DNA from: an uncultured Coprococcus sp.
Lineage (GTDB): Bacteria; Bacillota; Clostridia; Lachnospirales; Lachnospiraceae
Assembly: GCA_900548215.1 (NCBI GenBank)
Contig: URJI01000119.1
Span: 1-6,744, forward strand
Reading direction: 5' to 3'
DNA length: 6,744 nucleotides
The notes beneath the pieces were generated by a model. The model searched no databases and was not told the DNA's origin. It worked only from the letters and a program-made list of their open reading frames with translations. Shown here one piece after another: positions 1-4,866 of this stretch; position 1 is the stretch's first letter; every line of letters begins with the position of its first letter. Position numbers and translations under genes: made by a program.

Positions 1-1392
1 TGAAACCTTGAGAATACCATTTGCATCCATGTCAAATGTGACCTCGATCTGAGGAACTCCCGCCATGGCTCTCTTGATACCGCTGAGTCTGAAGTTGCCT
101 AGCAGCTTGTTGTCCCTTGTGAAATGTCTCTCGCCCTGGTACACCTTGATCTCGACATCCCTCTGGAAATTGCCCGCCGTGGTAAATATCTTTGATGCCC
201 TGGTCGGAATGGCAGAATTTCTCGGAATGATGACATTTGCCACACCTCCAAGGGTCTCAATGGACAGCGAAAGAGGTGTCACGTCCATGAGGAGAATGTC
301 ATTCACCTTGTTCGACACGGTGAGCTCGCCGCTGAGCTTGCTTCCCTGAACCGCCGCACCCATGGCAACGCACTCGTCCGGGTTCATATTCTTGGATGGC
401 TCCCTGCCGGTTATGGCACGTACCTTATCCACAACCGCCGGTATACGGGTTGAGCCACCCACCAGCAGCACTTTGTCTATCTGATTTCTCGTTATGCCCG
501 CATCGGATAATGCCTGGTTTACAGGTCCCGCCGTTCTCTCCACCAGGTCATAGGTGAGCTCATTGAACTGTTCCCTTGTTATCGTCATATCCAGATGCAC
601 CGGCTGATTCTTCACTGTCGATATAAATGGCAGATTGATGTGTGCAGTCTGCGCAAATGAGAGCTCCTTCTTGGCATTCTCACAGGCTTCCCTCACTCTC
701 TGGGATGCCGTGATATCCTTCGCCAGATTGACCTTTGTCTCCTTTTTAAAGGTCTTGATGACGTAGTCCAGCAGCCTCTCATCAAAATCATCTCCACCCA
801 GATGATTGTCTCCCGCGGTAGCAAGAACCTCTATGACGCTGTCCCCTATCTCTATAACAGACACGTCAAATGTTCCTCCGCCCAGATCGTACACAAGTAT
901 CTTCTGCGCCTGTCCATTGTCAAGACCATAGGCGAGAGCCGCCGATGTAGGCTCATTTATGATTCGAAGCACATTCAGTCCCGCTATTCTTCCGGCGTCC
1001 TTTGTAGCCTGTCTCTGGCTGTCGTCAAAATAAGCCGGAACTGTTATGACTGCATCAGATACCGGTCCGCCCAGATAACTCTCAGCATCGCTCTTCAGCT
1101 TTGCAAGTATGATAGCGGATATCTCCTGCGGCGAATAGTCCTTGCCGTCTATCCTCTTTCTGTATGTTGTTCCCATCGCTCTCTTGATGGATGTGATAGT
1201 TCTGTCCACATTCACAGTCATCTGTCTCCTGGCAGCCTCACCCACCAGTCTCTCTCCATTCTTTGTGATGGCTACTATGGAAGGTGTGGTCCTGCCGCCC
1301 TCCGAATTCGGTATGACAGTTGGCTGATCGCCCTCAAGCACTGCCACACAGCTGTTTGTTGTTCCCAGGTCAATTCCTACTACTCTGCTCAT
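1..1392 (-). CDS. dnaK: Hsp70 chaperone DnaK, N-terminal 464 residues (3' end beyond left edge)
   Basis: ATP-dependent cytosolic chaperone that binds exposed hydrophobic peptides, normally cycling with DnaJ and GrpE. The frame is open from ATG at 1392 to base 1 without a stop, so the C-terminal substrate-binding half and lid are missing (family about 600-640 residues). Visible motifs are the phosphate-1 loop GIDLGTTNSC (6-15, Asp8), catalytic Lys70, the INEPT motif with Glu147, the phosphate-2 loop DLGGGTFD (169-176), the adenosine motif VGGSTRIP (311-318), and the interdomain linker DVTPLSLS (370-377) followed by the start of the beta-sandwich. Numbering after the first quarter is about 24 less than in E. 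coli DnaK, the known Gram-positive indel. The linker ends in Ser where most DnaKs have Gly. The RBS is AGAGAGG (1402-1408), about 8-9 nt before the start. No grpE, hrcA or CIRCE element (TTAGCACTC-N9-GAGTGCTAA) precedes it, so it may be a second DnaK paralogue rather than the heat-shock operon copy. Family assignment is certain; paralogue status is inference. Confidence 0.97.
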   Translation of the reverse strand, partial: MSRVVGIDLGTTNSCVAVLEGDQPTVIPNSEGGRTTPSIVAITKNGERLVGEAARRQMTVNVDRTITSIKRAMGTTYRKRIDGKDYSPQEISAIILAKLKSDAESYLGGPVSDAVITVPAYFDDSQRQATKDAGRIAGLNVLRIINEPTSAALAYGLDNGQAQKILVYDLGGGTFDVSVIEIGDSVIEVLATAGDNHLGGDDFDERLLDYVIKTFKKETKVNLAKDITASQRVREACENAKKELSFAQTAHINLPFISTVKNQPVHLDMTITREQFNELTYDLVERTAGPVNQALSDAGITRNQIDKVLLVGGSTRIPAVVDKVRAITGREPSKNMNPDECVAMGAAVQGSKLSGELTVSNKVNDILLMDVTPLSLSIETLGGVANVIIPRNSAIPTRASKIFTTAGNFQRDVEIKVYQGERHFTRDNKLLGNFRLSGIKRAMAGVPQIEVTFDMDANGILKVS

Positions 1393-1430
1393 ATATGTCA
1401 ACCTCTCTGTAATGGTATTCCAATCTACTC

Positions 1431-1465
1431 ATGGGGACGGAGGGGTCAGGCACCTCCGTCCCCAT
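1431..1465. repeat. 13-bp perfect inverted repeat with 9-nt loop in the dnaK leader (palindrome copy 1)
   Basis: Left arm ATGGGGACGGAGG (1431-1443) and right arm 1453-1465 are exact reverse complements around the 9-nt loop GGTCAGGCA. It lies 39-73 nt upstream of the dnaK start and, on the dnaK (minus) strand, is not followed by a U tract, so it is not an ordinary terminator. Its central 31 bp match the palindrome at 1554-1584 when that one is read on the opposite strand, differing at only two loop positions. It could be a leader hairpin affecting mRNA stability, a protein-binding operator, or a dispersed palindromic repeat that happens to lie here. Confidence 0.85.
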
Positions 1466-1467
1466 AT

Positions 1468-1495
1468 ATTGTATATAATAATCATCACTTATGAA
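1468..1495 (-). promoter_or_regulatory. dnaK: possible dnaK promoter (weak match)
   Basis: On the minus strand TTCATA (1490-1495) and TACAAT (1468-1473) are separated by 16 bp, a moderate match to sigma-A -35/-10 boxes. Transcription would begin near 1461, placing the palindrome 1431-1465 at the very 5' end of the mRNA. The whole 1466-1553 stretch is AT-rich, so alternative box pairs can be drawn and this one is tentative. A promoter is needed here because the upstream symporter gene appears to end in its own terminator. Confidence 0.3.
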
Positions 1496-1546
1496 CATAA
1501 TTTGGACAAAAAATAAAGTAAGTATAAAGTTCGGTTAAGAGAGTAT

Positions 1547-1584
1547 AAAAAAAGGGGACGGAGGTTTCTGACCCCTCCGTCCCC
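1547..1584 (-). terminator. Rho-independent terminator of the symporter gene (palindrome copy 2)
   Basis: Read on the minus strand, an 11-bp perfect GC-rich stem (arms 1574-1584 and 1554-1564, GGGGACGGAGG type) with a 9-nt loop is followed directly by seven U residues (1553-1547). It begins 12 nt after the symporter stop codon at 1597-1599. The stem and most of the loop are the same element as the palindrome at 1431-1465, in inverted orientation. Confidence 0.9.
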
Positions 1585-1596
1585 GGACTTAATATT

Positions 1597-3315
1597 CTAC
1601 TTTGATGCTTTCTCTGCCTTGATAACCGCCTGGAATTCCTTAATATCCTTTGTGATCTCTCCGCTTAATGCCAGCAGACAGATAAGGTTCGGAATCGCCA
1701 TGAGTGCATTCGCTATATCTGAGAAGTTCCATACAAGATCCAGTGATATCGTCGCGCCTACATATACAACGAGCGAGAACACTATCCTGTATATCATATT
1801 GTACTTGTGTGACTTGAACAGATACTCAAATGCCTTCTCTCCGTGATACTCCCATCCAAGAATCGTGGAGAATGCGAAGAGCACAATTCCTATAGTTACG
1901 AGCCAGCCTCCCACCTTGCCAAGTGCAGAGCCAAATGACAGGATCGTGAGAGCCGCACCTTTTATAACAGTTGAGCAGGCAAATGTTCCATCCTCAGCAA
2001 ATGTATAATGGTTTCCGGCTGCATCAGTCCATGTACCGGTAAGACTTCCTATGGCCGCCTGACTCTCCTCCACCACAAGCTCACTTGCAAGCTTTGTATT
2101 CTCATCCTTGTTGAGTTCATCGGATGGAAGAACTGAAAGCGTAAGGGTATTTGTCGAATTGGATGTATCTGTCAAAATGAGCTGGTCATCTGTGAATTCA
2201 TATGTATAATCCGTTGTGGTAGTCTTGTTGTCGGAATCAACAGCCTCCACAGTAACCTCCGTTCCGCTCACCTGATAGCTGCCCTTTGTACTGTTCTCCG
2301 TAATTCCAAGCACACCCGACGATGCAATACAGAGACCTGTAATGGTACATACTACTATGGTATCCCAAAATGTACCTGTCATATTGATGTAACCCTGACG
2401 GACAGGATTGTCTGTTGTGGCTGCCGCCGCTGTGATGGCCGCAGAGCCCATTCCAGCTTCATTTGAGAATACTCCTCTGGCAACACCGAATCTCATGGCG
2501 TTCATCATAGCTGCTGTGATCGTACCACACAGACCGCCACCGACTGCCTTGACTGAGAATGCCATCTTGAATATCATGGCAACTCCTGCCGGAAGATTCT
2601 GGATATTGACGATTATTACAATAAGTCCGGCTGCAACATAGAATATCGCCATCAAAGGAACAACAACTGATGACACCTTAGATATAGTCTTGATTCCTCC
2701 AACTATTATAAGAAGGGCAAAAACCGTAAGTATGATTCCTGTCACATATGTAGGCACGCTGAATGTGCTGCTAAGAGATTCAGATATAGAATTGGCCTGT
2801 GTCATATTTCCTATTCCAAATGAAGCGATGACTGCAAAGAGTGCGAACAGCCAGCCCAGCACTGCGCCGAACTTCTTATGCTTGAATGCTTTCTTCATAG
2901 TGTACATAGGACCGCCGCTCATCTCGCCCTTGGCATTCACCTCACGGTACTTGATAGCAAGCATACACTCTGAGAACTTGGATGTCAGTCCAAATGCTGC
3001 GGATATCCACATCCACACCAGTGCTCCCGGACCTCCCGATACCATGGCCGTTGCAACACCAACGATATTTCCCGTTCCTATGGTTGCAGCAAGCGCAGTG
3101 GTCAGTGCCGAAAATGGTGACACGTCTCCGGTTCCTCTGCTCTTTGTCCTTGCCTCCTTGCTAAGTGTACTCTTCAGCGCATAACCGAGATTCCTCCAGG
3201 GAAGGAACCCTGTTCTGATCGTTAGGAATATTCCCGTTCCAACCAGAAGCACCAGCATGACCGGTCCCCAGACAAATCCATCCACCGCCGACACGATCTC
3301 ATTTAACTTTTCCAT
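1597..3315 (-). CDS. AGCS-family sodium:alanine/glycine symporter with an inserted hydrophilic domain
   Basis: Inner-membrane secondary transporter expected to import alanine or glycine with Na+ (572 residues). Family signatures are GPVMLVLLVGTGIFLTIRTGF near the N-terminus (residues 17-37), ATIGTGNIVGVATA (77-90) with GGPGALVWMW (94-103), GGPMYTM (134-140), and FGVARGVFSNEAGMGSA (276-292). About ten to eleven hydrophobic segments are visible, and the C-terminus is short and Lys-rich. Members are usually about 450-480 residues; this one is longer because about 113 polar residues (338-450, bases 1966-2304) sit between the SSGVLG segment and GAALT, where other members have a short loop. The insert is rich in Thr, Ser, Asp and Glu in beta-strand-like alternation and contains GTWTDAAGNHYTFAEDGTFA (427-446), reminiscent of lipocalin-like secreted domains. 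The ATG at 3315 is chosen because AGGAGG lies 7 nt upstream; an in-frame ATG at 3345 lacks an RBS and would translate through that RBS. The gene is monocistronic, with its own terminator. Confidence 0.95.
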   Translation of the reverse strand: MEKLNEIVSAVDGFVWGPVMLVLLVGTGIFLTIRTGFLPWRNLGYALKSTLSKEARTKSRGTGDVSPFSALTTALAATIGTGNIVGVATAMVSGGPGALVWMWISAAFGLTSKFSECMLAIKYREVNAKGEMSGGPMYTMKKAFKHKKFGAVLGWLFALFAVIASFGIGNMTQANSISESLSSTFSVPTYVTGIILTVFALLIIVGGIKTISKVSSVVVPLMAIFYVAAGLIVIIVNIQNLPAGVAMIFKMAFSVKAVGGGLCGTITAAMMNAMRFGVARGVFSNEAGMGSAAITAAAATTDNPVRQGYINMTGTFWDTIVVCTITGLCIASSGVLGITENSTKGSYQVSGTEVTVEAVDSDNKTTTTDYTYEFTDDQLILTDTSNSTNTLTLSVLPSDELNKDENTKLASELVVEESQAAIGSLTGTWTDAAGNHYTFAEDGTFACSTVIKGAALTILSFGSALGKVGGWLVTIGIVLFAFSTILGWEYHGEKAFEYLFKSHKYNMIYRIVFSLVVYVGATISLDLVWNFSDIANALMAIPNLICLLALSGEITKDIKEFQAVIKAEKASK

Positions 3316-3322
3316 ACAACCG

Positions 3323-3328
3323 CCTCCT
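3323..3328 (-). promoter_or_regulatory. Ribosome binding site fixing the symporter start
   Basis: A perfect AGGAGG on the minus strand (within AGAGGAGGCGG) ends 7 nt before ATG 3315. The longer in-frame reading from ATG 3345 has no Shine-Dalgarno sequence and would encode this site as Glu-Arg-Gly-Gly, so the shorter protein is preferred. Confidence 0.85.
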
Positions 3329-3345
3329 CTTTCCAGGTTATCCAT

Positions 3346-3787
3346 ATCATCCGACCCGGCATTCCCCTCGTTTTTTGTCCCGAATCAGTTTATATACCCG
3401 TAAATTTACTGTATTTTTGCCACAAAGTCCAGAGTATTGTGGTGTTATGGTTATTTTCCTTTATTAATTAAGTTATGTGAGCGGTTGGCGAAATATTATG
3501 CGGTGTGGATATATTTTGAGGAAAATGATATTTGCATATTATTTTGCAGGTTTTCAATATGTTTTTTTACGTTTTTCCTTGCATTTAAAAACCGTTTTTT
3601 ATTAATTTGTGAATTATACATATTTATCCACATAAATAACGGGTTAATAGCAGGCTCTCCCTAATTTAGAAGAGGCACTTGAGTTATACTATGATAGTGA
3701 TGACTAAGGTTTAGATACGCTAGGAAGTGTCGTAGAAAGAATGTGTGAATTTGGCGAAACTCAATTGTGAACTGATTTAAAGTACTA
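3346..3787. other. AT-rich intergenic region between divergent transcription units
   Basis: No convincing gene is seen in this stretch. The core, about 3450-3650, is strongly AT-rich with T runs. It contains a perfect DnaA-box consensus TTATCCACA (3624-3632) and an 8-of-9 match in the opposite orientation (3504-3512). At 3651-3707 a short open frame ends in residues resembling the C-terminus of a small protein (LEEALELYYDSDD, then TAA), possibly a gene remnant. A TTG-started 75-codon frame at 3437-3664 has no RBS, and its Phe/Ile-rich composition is what AT-rich DNA gives by chance. Confidence 0.6.
3403..3442 (-). promoter_or_regulatory. possible symporter promoter overlapped by an inverted repeat
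   Basis: On the minus strand TGGACT (3426-3431) and TAAATT (3403-3408) stand 17 bp apart, each matching four of six consensus bases. The candidate -35 lies inside the inverted repeat CCACAA (3420-3425) - 11 nt - TTGTGG (3437-3442), which could be an operator. Both elements are short and the region is AT-rich, so this is a weak prediction. No glycine riboswitch or T-box signature was recognised in the leader. Confidence 0.25.
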
Positions 3788-3816
3788 TTGCTGTTGCGTT
3801 TGGGCAATGTTATAAT
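3788..3816 (+). promoter_or_regulatory. Strong sigma-A promoter for the kinase/small-protein operon
   Basis: TTGCTG (-35, 3788-3793) and a perfect TATAAT (-10, 3811-3816) are separated by exactly 17 bp, with a TGN extended -10 (TG at 3808-3809). Transcription should start near 3822-3824, about 31-33 nt before ATG 3855. A short dyad GTAA-N6-TTAC (3820-3833) overlies the predicted start site and could be an operator for autoregulation, though it is short enough to be chance. Confidence 0.85.
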
Positions 3817-3854
3817 TATGTAAATAATATTACGATGATTTCGGAGGTGTTGTT

Positions 3855-4109
3855 ATGGGCAAAATAGATTTATCCCAGCAGGAAGAGGAGCAGGCTCTTG
3901 CTAAGGAAATGTATGAGACTTATGGTCTTAGATTAGTTCACGATGAATTAACTCCAGAGGAAAAAGAGATGGATCGTCGAATGCGAAAAGCTTCTGATAT
4001 GGCAAAGGAGCGTCATAGATTTCTTGGTCACACAATAGCTTCATACGACCCAGAAAAGAAAAAGGTTGTTTTGATACATCCAGATGGTAGGAGAGAGTAT
4101 GCAGAATAG
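3855..4109 (+). CDS. Small charged protein, candidate antitoxin of the adjacent zeta-like kinase
   Basis: An 84-residue soluble protein with no signal peptide or membrane segment. I do not recognise its family. It is very rich in Glu, Lys and Arg: residues 7-22 and 34-55 read as amphipathic helices (QQEEEQALAKEMYETYG; TPEEKEMDRRMRKASDMAKER). The tail, residues 60-84, reads as a beta-hairpin (TIASYDPEKKKVVLIHPDG followed by RREYAE). GGAGG (3843-3847) lies 7 nt before the ATG, and a consensus promoter is just upstream. Its last 11 nt overlap the start of the kinase gene, implying translational coupling and a joint function. Size, charge, gene order and overlap fit a type II antitoxin. The antitoxin role is inferred from context, not from a recognised domain; it has no obvious sequence likeness to the epsilon antitoxin. 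Confidence 0.85.
   Translation: MGKIDLSQQEEEQALAKEMYETYGLRLVHDELTPEEKEMDRRMRKASDMAKERHRFLGHTIASYDPEKKKVVLIHPDGRREYAE
4089..4093 (+). promoter_or_regulatory. Ribosome binding site deciding the kinase start
   Basis: AGGAG, inside the 3' end of the upstream gene, precedes ATG 4099 by 5 nt. A competing in-frame ATG at 4084 lies in front of this site and has no Shine-Dalgarno sequence of its own, so the 190-residue product starting MQNRKP is preferred. Confidence 0.75.
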
Positions 4110-4671
4110 AAAACCAATGGTATTAGTGTTTGCGGGCCCTAATGGATCTGGTAAAAGTACTTCTAAATCTTTTTTCAGTATTGTAGGTGAGTACACTAAT
4201 GCTGATGATGTAGTAAGTGCCACAGGAATGACCAATTTGGAAGCAGCTCGTGAAGTTGATGATAGAAGATACAGTGCCATAGCACAGCGCAAAGATTTCA
4301 GTTTTGAAACAGTTTTGTCATCTGAATACAAAATGAATCTGTTAAGAGCTGCAAAAGATGCAGACTATTTTATCAAGTGTGTATTTGTATTAACATCTGA
4401 TCCGAAGATAAATATTCAACGAGTACAACAAAGAGTTCTAGACGGTGGACATGATGTGGATGCAGAGAAAATAGTTTCTCGGTATTATGGCGCTATTTCT
4501 AATATACCAGAATTATTAAAGCTTTGCGATATTCTGCATATTTATGATAACACTGAAAATCTTTATAGAATTGTTAGAAAACATAAGGAAGATTTTACTA
4601 TATTTCCAAATAAGTTTTGGAGTATGGAAGATATTAGTAGATTATTATTTGGTAAGTATAGAGTTAATTAA
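4099..4671 (+). CDS. Zeta-toxin-like P-loop ATPase/kinase (COG4185-like), candidate toxin
   Basis: A cytoplasmic P-loop phosphotransferase of 190 residues. The Walker A motif GPNGSGKST (13-21) follows the hydrophobic strand MVLVFA. NADD (34-37) corresponds to the acidic motif after the first helix in zeta-type kinases, FSFETVLS (67-74) is the usual family strand, and VFVLTSD (95-101) the next. RVQQRVLDGGHDVDAEKIVSRY (108-129) is the Arg-rich GGHDV lid motif of predicted 'ABC-type ATPase/kinase' COG4185 proteins. Well-studied zeta toxins phosphorylate UDP-N-acetylglucosamine and block wall synthesis; whether this shorter relative shares that substrate is unknown. The gene overlaps the upstream small gene by 11 nt and is followed by terminators, making a closed two-gene cassette. 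Its base composition is more AT-rich than the flanking dnaK, symporter and phosphoesterase genes, suggesting acquisition by transfer. Family fold is confident; toxin activity is inference. Confidence 0.9.
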   Translation: MQNRKPMVLVFAGPNGSGKSTSKSFFSIVGEYTNADDVVSATGMTNLEAAREVDDRRYSAIAQRKDFSFETVLSSEYKMNLLRAAKDADYFIKCVFVLTSDPKINIQRVQQRVLDGGHDVDAEKIVSRYYGAISNIPELLKLCDILHIYDNTENLYRIVRKHKEDFTIFPNKFWSMEDISRLLFGKYRVN

Positions 4672-4674
4672 CAG

Positions 4675-4706
4675 GAGGTAGTCCTTTAATTGGGATTACC
4701 TCTTTT
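4675..4706 (+). terminator. Rho-independent terminator after the kinase gene
   Basis: A ten-bp stem, GAGGTAGTCC (4675-4684) with GGATTACCTC (4693-4702), includes one G-U pair. It closes an 8-nt loop and is followed by four U residues (4703-4706). It starts 4 nt after the kinase stop codon, so it most likely ends the operon transcript, with some read-through expected given the short U tract. Confidence 0.75.
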
Positions 4707-4707
4707 C

Positions 4708-4724
4708 ACCCAGTAGTTCTGGGT
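4708..4724 (+). repeat. Small hairpin between two terminators
   Basis: A perfect 6-bp stem, ACCCAG (4708-4713) and CTGGGT (4719-4724), with the 5-nt loop TAGTT is followed by only a short U stretch. It may be an additional weak terminator or part of a structured 3' RNA. Confidence 0.5.
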
Positions 4725-4744
4725 TTCCCTTAAAACGAGACAGG

Positions 4745-4775
4745 TAGGAGTCGGTTAAGTCCGACTCCTATTTTT
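4745..4775 (+). terminator. Second, stronger Rho-independent terminator
   Basis: A perfect 10-bp stem, TAGGAGTCGG (4745-4754) and CCGACTCCTA (4761-4770), with a 6-nt loop is followed by five U residues (4771-4775). Orientation is plus; on the minus strand no U tract follows, so it does not obviously stop the converging phosphoesterase transcript. Confidence 0.85.
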
Positions 4776-4777
4776 GC

Positions 4778-4802
4778 GTTTGAAAGCAATGTCTTTTCAA
4801 AC
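4778..4802. repeat. AT-rich hairpin downstream of the terminators
   Basis: GTTTGAAA (4778-4785) and TTTCAAAC (4795-4802) form a perfect 8-bp stem around a 9-nt loop. No U tract follows on either strand. It is the last of four hairpins in the convergent spacer, and its role is unknown. No clear terminator for the minus-strand phosphoesterase was found between 4803 and 4866. Confidence 0.5.
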
Positions 4803-4866
4803 ACAACGTCGAGCTGAAAACAAGAAAATAACGAGGAAAGGCATACAAGGATGCGAGTGGAAAAAG

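Noticed and set aside
802..1494. 230-codon plus-strand open frame opposite dnaK, with two smaller ones (65-349 and 1142-1327)
   Set aside because: They lie antisense to a clearly coding DnaK frame, have Cys/Ser/Arg-rich unstructured translations, and lack family motifs or a fitting RBS.
2408..3184. Plus-strand open frames opposite the symporter gene
   Set aside because: Shadow frames; the minus strand encodes all AGCS signatures across this interval.
3316..3450. Glycine riboswitch or T-box leader for the symporter
   Set aside because: No conserved riboswitch core, T-box sequence or leader terminator was recognised upstream of the gene.
3437..3664. 75-codon frame in the AT-rich spacer
   Set aside because: It starts at TTG without a Shine-Dalgarno sequence, and its Phe/Ile/Leu/Cys-rich translation is expected by chance from AT-rich DNA.
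4041..4331. 96-codon minus-strand frame across the kinase start
   Set aside because: It overlaps two well-supported plus-strand genes in antisense and shows no motif.
3794..4782. 9-bp direct repeat TTGCGTTTG on either side of the kinase cassette (3794-3802 and 4774-4782)
   Set aside because: A 9-bp match within about 1 kb is expected by chance, and the left copy lies inside the promoter spacer, so it is not good evidence of insertion boundaries.
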